64,000 nucleotides of DNA from Bacteroidales bacterium (GTDB lineage: Bacteria; Bacteroidota; Bacteroidia; Bacteroidales; UBA932). Location: NCBI GenBank assembly GCA_028724885.1, contig JAQYTJ010000013.1, positions 81,301-145,300 on the forward strand, in the 5' to 3' direction. The translations under genes were made by a program, and so were the position numbers. The notes beneath the pieces are model-generated. The model did not search any database, was not told the origin of the DNA, and saw only the letters and a list, made by a program, of their open reading frames with translations. Shown piece by piece: positions 51,341-61,176 of the stretch (its first letter is position 1; each line of letters begins with the position of its first letter).

Positions 51341-53623
51341 ATGACTAAAGGCTTTTCCATGACATACGCAGTGCTGATTCTTACAGCTGCTGCCTTAGGG
51401 GGATGCAAAGTGGAAACAGACGACCTCAACGCCCAGACGCAAGAAGTGCAGGGCATCGTCATGTCTCCATCGTCTCTCACGATAAAAATAGGGGATGCTG
51501 CGACAATCGGGGCAAGAATAAGCAAATGGAATGCATCTACAAGCAGTCCAATTGCATGGACAGTCGAAGATTCGAATATTGCGAGCGTAACGCAAGAAGG
51601 GATCGTGACTGGCCTCGGAATAGGCGAAACTGACGTTAAAGCTTCAGCCGGAGGCAAAACGGGCATCTGTCATGTAACAGTGATTGACTCAAGAATACCT
51701 GCCGATAGCCTGAAATTCGATGTCGAGCAATTGCGCATCAACGTTGGAAAGAAAGAGTCAGTCAAAGCCACGGTATACCCTTCGAATTCGACAGACGCAC
51801 CTGTTTGGACATCGTCAGACGAATCGGTCGCCACAGTTGATGCAGCAGGGGTCGTCACCGGCAAAAAATGTGGTTATGCCACAATCACGGCCAAAGCAGG
51901 TGACGCTGTCACATCAGTCACGGCTCTAATCCATGGGGATATCTGGCTGGAACAGGTCGATGCTCTCATAAAACCTACTACTTTCGAAAATCATCCGTTC
52001 GAGACCGACACCATTCGCGTGGCAAGAGGAGAGACAGCCACAGTGCAAATGATGGTATATTGCGACAAAGACGAAGGCACCATAACGCCATCCATCACGC
52101 AATTCGCCCTGAAAGGCGAAACTGGCATAGCCATCAACCCCGAACTCCATTGGGTGAGAAACGTCAAGTGCACTCCCCACTGGGATCAGTGGGCAGGAGG
52201 GGCGGCACCCGACAGGTATCCGCAAGAGCAGCTTCTCATTCCGGATGCCCTGATGCCTCTTGAAGATTGGACCGTTGATCTTCCGAATGGCAATCAAACT
52301 GCATTCTGGGCAGAATTCGACATTCCTCGTGACGCACCAGCAGGAATATATGAAGGAATCGCCAAAATACAAGGCTACGACAGCGGCGAGCTCCCATTCA
52401 CTGTAGAAATCTACGATGTCACATTGCCTGAAAAGCAGACTTTGGACATCATGCAATGGATAAACGGAGACCTGAAAGCGATGAATAACGGCAAAGAGAA
52501 TGAAATGTACGCCAACTATGATTTGATCGAGAATGTCATCGTGCCGTTTGTAAGCAAGTACGGGCAAAATAGCTTCAACTCTCAATACTATCAGACCTAT
52601 TACACAGGAAGGAAGCTCGTAAAAAACGCTTCCGGGGAATGGGAAATGACCGCCGACTTCAGCACGCTGGGAAGAGAAATCGAGATGTATTACAGAGCAT
52701 GCCCTGACCTTCACTATGTTCAGGGGCCAAACATAATCGCCAGCGCTAAAGACAAGACGGACGGACTTCTTGTGATGCTGGGGATTGAGCTGAATGATGA
52801 TGGCTCTCCAAAATGCACAGATAATGGAGATGGGACTTATTCTCCGGTCTGGACCTATGTGGATCAGCGCGACCAGTACAGCCCCGAAGTCGAGATGTAT
52901 CTCAAGCTGTATTTCCAGGCTATGGAAAAATATCTCAAGTCACATTCCCTTCCTGACGGGAGAACCTATCTAGACGTCTATCTACAGACTCTATGTGACG
53001 AGCCTAATGATAAAACAGCCCCAGCCTATATGAGAGTTGCTTCTTACATCAAAAAAGGAGGCCCGGAAATCAAAATAATGGATCCGCTGGGAACGCATAA
53101 AATCACAGACGAGTATCTGGACGTGCCATGCCCGTGCATAGATGTGCTGAAAGGCGAGGAGGGATATGAGTATACAGACAAACAGATACCGTGGATATAC
53201 TGCGCCATGGGCCCGCAGGGTAACGGGCTCAACAGATTCATAAGAATCCCGCTCATTAAAACAAGGCTGATTCATTGGCTGAACTATCGCTACAACACCG
53301 TCGGCTTTCTTCACTGGGGCCTGAATTACTGGCATGGCGCCCCATCAGAGAATCCATGGAAGGATGCTTACGGCGAGTTCATCGGAGGCGACATGTGGAT
53401 TATTTGGCCAGGGAACAAGAAAGTCTATCCTTCCATACGCCTGAGCGCAATGCGCGATGGCATCAGAGATTACGAATTGCTGAAAATGGTTGGGCAAAAG
53501 TCTAAAGCCGAATCCGATGCAATGTGCCGGAAAATCGTAACTGACACGTGGAATTACACCACTGACATAGAGGCTTTCCGTGCGGGCAGAAAAGCTATTC
53601 TCGATTATCTCTCTGGCAAATAA
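51341..53623 (+). CDS. Lipoprotein with two BIG2 domains and a DUF4091 glycoside-hydrolase-like domain
   Basis: A 760-residue exported lipoprotein with lipobox ALGGC (Cys at about residue 22). Two Ig-like BIG2 domains follow (about 35-110, SSLTIKIGDAATIGARI; and about 118-195, VTGKKCGYATITAKAG). Then come a beta-rich linker domain and a large C-terminal DUF4091 region (about 330-755) with the characteristic end MRDGIRDYELLKMV. DUF4091 proteins are seen in glycan-use loci and are likely glycosidases. The GH20 gene starts two bases after its stop, so they form an operon. Confidence 0.87.
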   Translation: MTKGFSMTYAVLILTAAALGGCKVETDDLNAQTQEVQGIVMSPSSLTIKIGDAATIGARISKWNASTSSPIAWTVEDSNIASVTQEGIVTGLGIGETDVKASAGGKTGICHVTVIDSRIPADSLKFDVEQLRINVGKKESVKATVYPSNSTDAPVWTSSDESVATVDAAGVVTGKKCGYATITAKAGDAVTSVTALIHGDIWLEQVDALIKPTTFENHPFETDTIRVARGETATVQMMVYCDKDEGTITPSITQFALKGETGIAINPELHWVRNVKCTPHWDQWAGGAAPDRYPQEQLLIPDALMPLEDWTVDLPNGNQTAFWAEFDIPRDAPAGIYEGIAKIQGYDSGELPFTVEIYDVTLPEKQTLDIMQWINGDLKAMNNGKENEMYANYDLIENVIVPFVSKYGQNSFNSQYYQTYYTGRKLVKNASGEWEMTADFSTLGREIEMYYRACPDLHYVQGPNIIASAKDKTDGLLVMLGIELNDDGSPKCTDNGDGTYSPVWTYVDQRDQYSPEVEMYLKLYFQAMEKYLKSHSLPDGRTYLDVYLQTLCDEPNDKTAPAYMRVASYIKKGGPEIKIMDPLGTHKITDEYLDVPCPCIDVLKGEEGYEYTDKQIPWIYCAMGPQGNGLNRFIRIPLIKTRLIHWLNYRYNTVGFLHWGLNYWHGAPSENPWKDAYGEFIGGDMWIIWPGNKKVYPSIRLSAMRDGIRDYELLKMVGQKSKAESDAMCRKIVTDTWNYTTDIEAFRAGRKAILDYLSGK

Positions 53624-53624
53624 T

Positions 53625-55412
53625 ATGTCTATGCTTAACAAATCAGGCTTTGCTTCATTGTCCCTGCTTTCCCTTCTGACTCTTTTTTCTTGCACGGAAG
53701 AAATCTCCAGCAAGAAAGAGAGCGACGTCTCAGTCGTCCCAAGACCGGCAATGGCAGAATTCCACAAAGGATATTTCAAGACTCAAGAAAGAGATGCGAC
53801 AGCATCCAGCGCCGAAACCAATCTTGACCCTTCTTTGAGAGAAACTCTCGGACGAGAAGGATACGTATTGAATGTGACGAAGGCCGGCATTTCAATAAAA
53901 GCGGCAACCGATACCGGGCTTTTCTACGGAATGCAGACAGTAAAGCAGCTCACCGACAGCAACGGAGTACGGTGCGCAAAAATTACAGACTATCCTCGCT
54001 TTGAGTACAGAGGCATTCACTTGGATGTCTCGCGCCATTTCTTCTCAAAAGAAGAGATCATGAAAATCCTGGACGAAATGGCATATTACAAGCTGAACCA
54101 GTTTCATCTTCACTTAACTGACAATGGAGGATGGAGGTTGCAGATTGACTCATACCCTAAGCTGACAGAACTTGGGTCGTACAGGGTTTTGAAAGACTGG
54201 GACGGATGGTGGAAGCTGGACAAAAGGTATTTCTGCACGAAAGACACTCCCGGAGCATACGGAGGCTATTACACGAAAGACGATATTCGCGAAATAGTCT
54301 GGTATGCAGAGGAGCGATATATTAACGTCATTCCAGAAATAGAATTTCCCGCACACTCGGATCCTGTATTTGTCGGTTATCCTGAACTCAATTGCACTGA
54401 TACGCAATACGGCAATGGAGAATTCTGCCCTGCCAATGAAAAAGTTTACGACTTCGCCGAAAGCGTATTGGCTGAGGTGATGGAACTCTTTCCTTCAAAG
54501 GAGATAATCATTGGCGGAGATGAGGCGAGAAAACATGCTTGGCATGATTGCAACGCATGCAAGGCCTTGATGGAGGAAGAAGGAATGACTTCTTACGACG
54601 ACCTTCAATGCTACATGATAAGCCGATTGCAGAAATTCCTCAAAAATGAAGATCTGTCCAGTTCCTCGATCGTATATTCATACAGAGGCGAAAAAGGAGG
54701 CATCCGGGCGGCAAACAGAGGATTGCGCACAGTGATGACTCCTGGTGAAATCCTTTATTTCGACTGGTATCAGGCTTCGCCGAAAGAAGAGAAAAAGGCG
54801 ATGTACGGATATTCTCCATTAAAGAAAATGTTCATTTTCGATCCGCAGCCCATTAGTCCTGAACGCGCTGCATTCAATGAAAGCCTCGTCGAGGGAAAGA
54901 AGGTCGCTCCTGATACTGTTGAATGCATCCGACCAGAGAACATGGGGAATGTCATTGGGGTTCAAGGATGCGCATGGACGGAATACATTCCTACCGAGAA
55001 GCACCTGGAATATATGATGTTCCCAAGATTGCTTGCAATCGCCGAAAAAGGATGGTCGCCAGAAGAAGGAGCGTCATGTGATGACTTCAAAAATCGCATC
55101 GGGCAGCAACTAGCCGGGCTACGAAGCAGAGACATTCAAGCGTATGACTTGCATGATGCCCCTGAGGTCATGATCGTCGCAGGGGAGGTAACGATGGACA
55201 GCGAGAACCCTTCAGCTACCGTTAGGTATACGCTGGACGGTTAAGATCCCAGCGCGGCATCTGCCACTTACGCAAAACCCTTCAGGGTCAGAGGCGATGC
55301 CACGACCATAAAGGCTGCCGCCTTCAATGGGAAGCAGAAAATAAGCTATGTGAAGGAGGCTCGCTTCAAGCAAGGAGAGGACGTGATGGAATATTACGAC
55401 TTCACTAATTGA
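53625..55412 (+). pseudogene. GH20 beta-N-acetylhexosaminidase interrupted by an in-frame TAA
   Basis: A lipoprotein (lipobox LFSC, Cys at about residue 24) with a GH20b N-domain (about 33-125) and a catalytic GH20 barrel (about 127-470). The acid/base motif is IIGGDEARKHAWHDC (Asp-Glu near residue 299). It would release terminal GlcNAc/GalNAc. After 539 codons a TAA (55242-55244) stops the frame inside YTLDG. The same frame then continues for 55 codons (DPSAASATYAKPFRVRGD onwards) to TGA at 55410, completing the usual C-terminal chitobiase/FN3-like module. A TCA-to-TAA change would explain it. The catalytic part is complete, so the shortened product may still work. Confidence 0.88.
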
Positions 55413-55439
55413 AATCACCAATATTTTTCTTGAATATGC

Positions 55440-56885
55440 TTATTTCAAGAAAGTGACATATTTCCGTTCCACGAGGCCGTCCTTGCCGATTTTCATGATG
55501 TATGGCATGGAGCTGAGGTCGAAGGTGTCCAATATTATGTTCATGACTTCCGGATGCGCATCGAAGAGCTTGTCGGTCTCCACTTCGAAAACCTTTGCCC
55601 GAGAGCGTTTCGGAAGAGCGCTCTGCAAAGAATCCAGAGCTTGAAGCTCAGCCTCGCACACGTGACAGCCTGAATCGTGGAAAATCAGCCAGCCCCCTTT
55701 CTTCCTGAATTTGTTCCAGCCAGGAATCGGGAAATCCTTCGGGAGCCTCGTTCCTACTGGAGTCCGGGACAGCAAATCATTCATCATCTCTGCCAGGCCG
55801 ATTACCTTCACCGTATCGTCAGAGCTTCTCCATATCTCGGGACGCGAGAGAATATATTCGTTGACAAAATCCAAAGCGCCTGCATTCCAAGCCTCCCCTT
55901 TGTGATTGGAGAGGTAATACAGCAAATCTCCTTCAAGATGCTTGAAGAACAGCGTGTCACCCTTGTCCAACGTCCTGCTTTTCACCAAATCAGCGGCATG
56001 GAGGATGTCAGCAGCCTCCAGAGTGTCTCCGTAAGATTTGAAAAGATTGTCGAAAAGAGCGGTGGTCTCCGCTCCGCCATATTCATAATTATCTTGCGAT
56101 AAATACAAGTCCAGAAGCTGCTCCAGAGCCCTATGGTCCATTCCCCTACCCACTATCCTTCCTCCGGGAGCGACAAGGAAAATCTTCGGCGTATTCAGCA
56201 CTCCGTATTTCATCTGGAAATCGGAAGATACTTCTGGATCCCAGAGATTTATCATCCTGGTTTCCGATGCCGTCACGTTGAATTTATCCCCAATCCATTT
56301 CAGCCACGAACCTTTATTCACGCCAGCATAGACCGCATAGAAGTCGATAGGGTAATTCTTGCGATTCAGCAGGGGCTTCAAGAATACCGATTCTATCTTG
56401 CACTTAGAACAGTCAGTGTCATAGAAATAAAGCACTGAATAACGCTCGAACCTAACCTGAGTCGCAACGCTGTCCGTGGAGAAAAGAGTAAGTTCCGGAG
56501 CCTGGCAGCCTAGGAGCGACTGCCGGTTGAAGTCGGCATAGACCCGGGCGTTCATAAGTTCGGCTTCGCTCTGGAACTTCACCTTCGCAGGAACGAACCA
56601 TGCGTCGGTCAGGTGGATTGAAACCGCCTCATCGCCCATGACAGGAGAATTGAGATAGTGGTCGTATAGCTTGATGGCAACATACTGCCTTAGGAGCGAG
56701 TCACTGGTGTTTTCTATCATGAAGTCGCATTCCCTTTCCTTGACGTCCAGAGGCTCAGGCTCTAGAGTGGCGACATATTCGGCGATTTTGGCATCCAAAG
56801 CCTTAAACGCAGTTGAGTCAATTTCCAGTGCGAAAACGCTAATGGAGAGAAAGAATATTATGATTGTGAATACGAGCCTTCTCAT
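55440..56885 (-). CDS. Exported DUF5106 protein with two thioredoxin-like domains
   Basis: A 481-residue secreted protein with a signal peptide (about 1-20). A DUF5106-type N-terminal helical region (about 25-125) precedes a thioredoxin-like domain with DCSKC (about residues 158-162) and the cis-Pro region NTPKIFLV. A helical spacer follows, then a second thioredoxin-like domain with GCHVC (about 409-413) and SMPYIMKI. Both have CxxC pairs, so a periplasmic thiol-redox role fits. Its start overlaps the coaD stop (ATGA), at the end of the lon-ung-coaD run; a functional link to those genes is not evident. Confidence 0.82.
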   Translation of the reverse strand: MRRLVFTIIIFFLSISVFALEIDSTAFKALDAKIAEYVATLEPEPLDVKERECDFMIENTSDSLLRQYVAIKLYDHYLNSPVMGDEAVSIHLTDAWFVPAKVKFQSEAELMNARVYADFNRQSLLGCQAPELTLFSTDSVATQVRFERYSVLYFYDTDCSKCKIESVFLKPLLNRKNYPIDFYAVYAGVNKGSWLKWIGDKFNVTASETRMINLWDPEVSSDFQMKYGVLNTPKIFLVAPGGRIVGRGMDHRALEQLLDLYLSQDNYEYGGAETTALFDNLFKSYGDTLEAADILHAADLVKSRTLDKGDTLFFKHLEGDLLYYLSNHKGEAWNAGALDFVNEYILSRPEIWRSSDDTVKVIGLAEMMNDLLSRTPVGTRLPKDFPIPGWNKFRKKGGWLIFHDSGCHVCEAELQALDSLQSALPKRSRAKVFEVETDKLFDAHPEVMNIILDTFDLSSMPYIMKIGKDGLVERKYVTFLK

Positions 56886-57352
56886 TTTGCTTCTGGCAAT
56901 ATGACGCCTTCTGGGATGAACTGCGAAGTGTCACCGTGATGGCGGATGACATCGCGCACGGCCGATGAAGAGATGTGGGCATATTCCTGAGCAGTCGGGA
57001 TTATGATAGTCTCAAGCCCAGGATAGAGATGCCTGTTGGCATCAGCAACAACCTGCTCGTTATCGAAATCCGTCATATTCCTGACACCCCTTACAACATG
57101 CTTTATGCCTAGCTGCCTGCAGACATCCACGGTGAGGCCATCGTAAGATATTATAGAAACCCCATCAAGACATTTGACCGCCTGACGGATGATGTCTTCC
57201 CGCTGCTCCATCGCATAGAACCCATTTTTATCCTGATTCACGCCGACAGCCACCACGACTTCGTCGAATATTGTCAGAGCCCTCTTGAGAATGTCCAGAT
57301 GGCCAGAGGTGAAAGGGTCGAACGACCCGGGAAACAAAGCTTTTATATTCAT
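56882..57352 (-). CDS. coaD: Phosphopantetheine adenylyltransferase CoaD
   Basis: A 156-residue nucleotidyltransferase that makes dephospho-CoA from 4'-phosphopantetheine and ATP, the penultimate step of CoA synthesis. Motifs: FPGSFDPFTSGHLDI (TxGH-type motif appearing as SGH), VVRGVRNMTDFDNE and the C-terminal ISSSAVRDVIRHHG. Normal length. It lies 13 bases behind ung and overlaps the next gene by four bases. Confidence 0.96.
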   Translation of the reverse strand: MNIKALFPGSFDPFTSGHLDILKRALTIFDEVVVAVGVNQDKNGFYAMEQREDIIRQAVKCLDGVSIISYDGLTVDVCRQLGIKHVVRGVRNMTDFDNEQVVADANRHLYPGLETIIIPTAQEYAHISSSAVRDVIRHHGDTSQFIPEGVILPEAK

Positions 57353-57365
57353 AAATCCAAAATAA

Positions 57366-58034
57366 TTACAGCTGCCAATTAATCGGGGTCTTTCCTTCGC
57401 TTATTAATATTTCGTTTGCTTTCTTGAAGTGGCCGCAGCCGAAGAAAGCTCCCCTCGCCAGCGGTGAAGGGTGTGCCGCCTCCAGTACATAGTGCTTCGA
57501 CGAGTCAATGAGAGCCTTTTTGCTCCTAGCATAATTCCCCCACAACAGGAATATAATGCCTTGGTGATTCGTAGAGAGGTAGCTTATGACAGCATCTGTG
57601 AACTGCTGCCAGCCGATACCGCTATGGGATGCAGCCTCTCCGCTTCGAACGGTAAGGATGGCATTCAACAGAAGCACTCCCTGGCGCGCCCAGCCCTCCA
57701 GATTCGGCCTTCCGCTCATCCTGAAGCCGAACTCATCTTCTATTTCCTTAAATATGTTCTTGAGTGAAGGCGGCGCAGGCACGTTGTCAGGCACTGAAAA
57801 ACTAAGCCCCATCGCCTGACCATATTCATGATAAGGATCCTGACCCAGAATCACGACTTTGACATGGTCCACTGGCGTGAGTTCGAAAGCCTTGAAGATA
57901 AGGCTTCCAGGAGGGTAGATTTTCTTTCCGGAGTCTTTCTCTTGGTGCAAAAAACGAACAAGCGCAGCAAAGTATGGTTTATCGAACTCACCTTGCAGCG
58001 CCTGTTTCCAGCTTTGTTCAATTTTTACGTCCAT
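57366..58034 (-). CDS. ung: Uracil-DNA glycosylase
   Basis: A 222-residue family 1 UDG that removes uracil from DNA. Motifs: water-activating GQDPYHEYGQAMGLSFSV (catalytic Asp), LLLNAILTVR, FLLWGNYARSKK and the HPSPLAR minor-groove loop. I use the ATG at 58034; the frame is open to a TTG at 58055, one base after the lon stop. It is cotranscribed with lon and coaD. Confidence 0.96.
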   Translation of the reverse strand: MDVKIEQSWKQALQGEFDKPYFAALVRFLHQEKDSGKKIYPPGSLIFKAFELTPVDHVKVVILGQDPYHEYGQAMGLSFSVPDNVPAPPSLKNIFKEIEDEFGFRMSGRPNLEGWARQGVLLLNAILTVRSGEAASHSGIGWQQFTDAVISYLSTNHQGIIFLLWGNYARSKKALIDSSKHYVLEAAHPSPLARGAFFGCGHFKKANEILISEGKTPINWQL

Positions 58035-58056
58035 ACGGGCTGTAAATTTAGACAAA

Positions 58057-60465
58057 TTATTCGAATATGAAGTCTATGACTTCATCTATTGTCTTCACGT
58101 AATGAAACGCCAATCCTTGCACATAGATAGGCTTAATGTCCTCTATGTCCTTACGGTTTTCTTCTGATATGACGATGGTGTGTACTCCTGCCCTCTTAGC
58201 GGCCAGGATCTTCTCCTTTATGCCGCCTACAGGAAGGACTCTGCCACGGAGAGTCATCTCGCCAGTCATCGCTAGGCCAAGCTTGACCTTCTGCTTCCTA
58301 AGAGCGGAAACCATGGAGCTGACCATCGTTATGCCAGCCGACGGACCGTCTTTAGGAACAGCTCCTTCTGGCACATGCACGTGAATATCTTTAGACTCGA
58401 ACTCCTTGGAAGTCATCTGGGCAAGCTCTGGATGCGCTTTAATATATTGGTAAGCAATGGTAGCCGATTCCTTCATAACAGCCCCCAAATTTCCTGTCAT
58501 GGTAAGATTGCCCTTGCCGTGGCTCACAGAGCTTTCCACGAAGAGAATCTCGCCTCCCATCTCGGTCCATGCTAGGCCGGTGACCACGCCTGGCGCTTCG
58601 TTGCCTTTCTGCAGATCGTGGAAATTCGTCGGCAACCCGAGATATTCCTTAAGATGCTCTTTCTTTATAACTGCTGGATAGGCTTCACCTAGGGCGATTT
58701 TCTTTGCAGTCACTCTGGCGATTTTAGCAATCTGCTTCTCCAAGCCGCGTACACCCGACTCGTGAGTATATTCATCGATGATCTTCGCTAGGGCCGCATT
58801 GTCTATTCTCAGCTCGTGCTTACCTACGCCATGTTCCTCTAACTGCTTAGGAATTAAGAATTTCTTAGCAATCTGCATCTTTTCCTCTGCCAGATAGCCT
58901 GTGACATTTATGAGCTCCATTCTGTCCAAAAGGGCAGGCTGAATCCCATTTAATGTATTAGCCGTCGTGATGAACAGAACGTTGGACAGATTGTAGTCGA
59001 TGTCCAGATAATTATCGTGAAAGGCAACGTTCTGCTCTGGATCAAGGATCTCAAGCAACGCCGATGACGGGTCACCTTTGTAGTCATTTCCCACCTTGTC
59101 TATTTCATCTAGCACCATCACAGGGTTGGAAGTGCCTGCCTTTGCTATGCCGCTCAGGATACGTCCCGGCATGGCCCCGACGTATGTCTTCCTATGCCCC
59201 CTCAGCTCGGCTTCATCGTGCATACCGCCAAGCGCGATTCTGCCATATTTCCTGCCCAATGCCTTAGCAATCGATTTGCCAAGGCTGGTCTTGCCAACTC
59301 CAGGAGGGCCATAGAGGCAGAGGATCGGGCTCTTCATATTTCCTTTCAGCTTCAGGACGGCTAGATATTCAATTATCCTGTCTTTCACCGTCTCTAGGCC
59401 ATAATGGTCGGCATCCAGCACTCGCTGAGCATGCTTCAAATCCAGATTATCCTTGGACATGTCGTTCCACGGCAAATCCAGCATGAATTCGATGTAATTA
59501 TATTGCACGCTGTACTCTGGAGAAGAAGGGTTATACTTCTCAAGACGCACGATTTCTTTCTCAAACTGAGCCGCCACCGATTCAGGCCATTTCTTTTCTT
59601 TCGCCCTCTCACGGAACTTGTCGAAATCTTCCTCCTCGTCCATTCCTAACTCTTCCTGGATGGTACGAAGCTGGTTGTTCAGGTAATACTCCCTCTGCTG
59701 CTGATCTATGTCGCTTTTCACCTTCTGGTTAATCTCCTGCTTGATTTTAAGCAGCTGGGTCTGCGTCTCCAGCAGCCCTAGCAGCTTCATCGCACGTACC
59801 TTCAAATTATCGTATTTCAGCAGTTCCACTCTCTCGGTGAAATTCTCAACATCCACCGTAGTAGCTATGAAATTCACTAAGAACGGGAAATTATCAATGG
59901 AGCGAAGAGCGGTCAGCGCTTCTTTCGGCGCAAAAGAAGACGATCTGATGATGACTGATGCTTTGTCTTTCAATGATTCAGCCAGCATCCTCATATTGTC
60001 ATCCATCTTTGGCACCATGTCATCGGTGTATCTCACATGAGCAAGCAGATACGGCTGGTAAGAAATCATCTTCACAAGCCTGACTCTCTTTATCCCTTGC
60101 AGAATCGCAGTCAGCGAACCATCCGGCATTTCCAATGTCCTGAGAACCCTTGCCGCAGTTCCATATTTGAAGAGATCCTTCTCGTGAGGATCCTCAACTG
60201 ACACATCGTTCTGAGGGACTGCGCCAATGAAAGAGCCTTTCTCTTCAGCTTCTTTTATAAGCTTTACCGACTTATCCCTGCCAATAGTTATAGGAAACAC
60301 CATCTCAGGAAAGAGTACGGCGTTCCTCAAAGCCAAGATTGGCAGGGTGTCAGGCAGGTCCGCAGGATCTACCTTCATCTGCTCAGCCCCGTCCACGACA
60401 GGAATTATGCTAACCTCCGCCCCCTCGGGGAGAAGGAAATCTGATTTATCATTTCTAGTATCCAT
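58057..60465 (-). CDS. lon: ATP-dependent protease Lon (LonA)
   Basis: An 802-residue cytosolic AAA+ protease for damaged and short-lived regulatory proteins. Lon N-domain (about 40-235), coiled coil (about 240-310), AAA+ module with Walker A GPPGVGKTSLGKS (about 388-400) and Walker B VMVLDEIDKVG, then the P-domain with the catalytic Ser in PKDGPSAGITM and Lys in KEKILAAKRAG. An inverted repeat 28-44 bases upstream resembles the one before dnaK. It heads a four-gene run: lon, ung, coaD, DUF5106. Confidence 0.97.
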   Translation of the reverse strand: MDTRNDKSDFLLPEGAEVSIIPVVDGAEQMKVDPADLPDTLPILALRNAVLFPEMVFPITIGRDKSVKLIKEAEEKGSFIGAVPQNDVSVEDPHEKDLFKYGTAARVLRTLEMPDGSLTAILQGIKRVRLVKMISYQPYLLAHVRYTDDMVPKMDDNMRMLAESLKDKASVIIRSSSFAPKEALTALRSIDNFPFLVNFIATTVDVENFTERVELLKYDNLKVRAMKLLGLLETQTQLLKIKQEINQKVKSDIDQQQREYYLNNQLRTIQEELGMDEEEDFDKFRERAKEKKWPESVAAQFEKEIVRLEKYNPSSPEYSVQYNYIEFMLDLPWNDMSKDNLDLKHAQRVLDADHYGLETVKDRIIEYLAVLKLKGNMKSPILCLYGPPGVGKTSLGKSIAKALGRKYGRIALGGMHDEAELRGHRKTYVGAMPGRILSGIAKAGTSNPVMVLDEIDKVGNDYKGDPSSALLEILDPEQNVAFHDNYLDIDYNLSNVLFITTANTLNGIQPALLDRMELINVTGYLAEEKMQIAKKFLIPKQLEEHGVGKHELRIDNAALAKIIDEYTHESGVRGLEKQIAKIARVTAKKIALGEAYPAVIKKEHLKEYLGLPTNFHDLQKGNEAPGVVTGLAWTEMGGEILFVESSVSHGKGNLTMTGNLGAVMKESATIAYQYIKAHPELAQMTSKEFESKDIHVHVPEGAVPKDGPSAGITMVSSMVSALRKQKVKLGLAMTGEMTLRGRVLPVGGIKEKILAAKRAGVHTIVISEENRKDIEDIKPIYVQGLAFHYVKTIDEVIDFIFE

Positions 60466-60492
60466 ACTGAGTTCATCTAAAGGGCAGCGTTC

Positions 60493-60509
60493 TCTGACAT
60501 TTTGTCAGA
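60493..60509. promoter_or_regulatory. Inverted repeat upstream of lon
   Basis: TCTGACA-TTT-TGTCAGA, a perfect 7-3-7 inverted repeat 28-44 bases before the lon ATG. Its core TGNCA-N3-TGNCA is shared with the repeat upstream of dnaK (3958-3970). Confidence 0.5.
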
Positions 60510-60589
60510 AAAAAGGCACTTTTAAAAGCAAGTGGGGATAAGGTCAATCTCCATGCCACAAAAAATGATTTCAAAAATTGAGATATGAT

Positions 60590-60620
60590 TTTGAATATTA
60601 AAAAAATAACTCTATTTTTG
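60590..60620 (+). promoter_or_regulatory. Promoter of the HU gene
   Basis: TTTG (60590-60593), a 19-base spacer and TATTTTTG (60613-60620), an exact consensus. The leader to the ATG at 60684 is about 55 bases. Confidence 0.85.
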
Positions 60621-60683
60621 CAATCCGTTACTTGAATAAAAACGTAGTGGTGTGATTATTAAAACTTTATAAATTTTATAATT

Positions 60684-60959
60684 ATGACTAAAGCAGAAAT
60701 AGTGGACAAGGTTGCTAAAGCAACAGGGATCGAGAAGATTGCAGTCCAATCAGTCGTAGAAGCCTTTATGGACACAGTTAAAGATTCTCTAGTAAAGAAA
60801 GAGCCTGTGTACCTTCGTGGTTTCGGCAGCTTCATAATCAAGCACAGAGCAAAAAAAGCAGCCCGGAACATCACCAAAAAGACTACAATGACTATTCCGG
60901 CTCACGATATCCCTGCTTTCAAACCTGCCAAGGTATTCGTTAACGCCGTTAAGAAATAA
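60684..60959 (+). CDS. hup: HU-family DNA-binding protein
   Basis: A 91-residue HU/IHF-fold nucleoid protein that bends and compacts DNA. The N-terminal helices MTKAEIVDKVAKATG and the beta-arm segment RGFGSFIIKHRAKKAARN are clear, ending in VFVNAVKK. Length and motif are typical of single-gene HU in Bacteroidota. A strong promoter precedes it, and a 29-codon bS22-like gene follows 24 bases downstream, probably on the same mRNA. Confidence 0.96.
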   Translation: MTKAEIVDKVAKATGIEKIAVQSVVEAFMDTVKDSLVKKEPVYLRGFGSFIIKHRAKKAARNITKKTTMTIPAHDIPAFKPAKVFVNAVKK

Positions 60960-60983
60960 TCGATTTAATATTTTCATAGACCT

Positions 60984-61073
60984 ATGCCAAGCGGAAAAAA
61001 GAGAAAAAGACATAAGATGTCTACGCACAAGCGTAAGAAGCGCTTGCGCAAGAACAGGCATAAGAAGAAGTAA
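60984..61073 (+). CDS. Very small basic ribosomal-type protein (bS22/COX24-like)
   Basis: A 29-residue protein made almost only of Lys, Arg and His: MPSGKKRKRHK, then MSTHKRKKRLRKNRHKKK. It matches the AURKAIP1/COX24-domain mini-protein conserved across Bacteroidota, related to mitochondrial mS38 and mycobacterial bS22. The protein likely binds rRNA on the small subunit. It is short enough to be missed by gene finders. It lies between hup and rng and is followed by a strong terminator. Confidence 0.85.
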   Translation: MPSGKKRKRHKMSTHKRKKRLRKNRHKKK

Positions 61074-61118
61074 CTCACTCCTCTCTGTCTGTCATTTTAG
61101 CAGTCTGCTAAAAGAAAG

Positions 61119-61150
61119 AGGCTGACCGGGAGACCCGGACAGCCTTTTTT
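61119..61150 (+). terminator. Terminator after the HU-bS22 unit
   Basis: AGGCTGACCGGG, loop AGA, then CCCGGACAGCCT (one A-A mismatch), followed by a run of T. A smaller hairpin, TTTTAGCA/TGCTAAAA, precedes it (61095-61113). Confidence 0.9.
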
Positions 61151-61176
61151 AAATATAAAGTCCATTGAATTTCCTT

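Noticed and set aside
51085..51666. 193-codon minus-strand frame overlapping the DUF4091 start
   Set aside because: It crosses the regulator remnant, the enzyme fragment and the DUF4091 signal peptide in an unrelated frame.
51926..52714. 262-codon minus-strand open frame opposite the DUF4091 gene
   Set aside because: The plus-strand gene is well supported and this frame has no domain or start signal.
55430..55462. Hairpin TTTCTTGAA/TTCAAGAAA at the GH20-DUF5106 border as a terminator
   Set aside because: The stem is good but no T-run follows on either strand, so I do not call termination.
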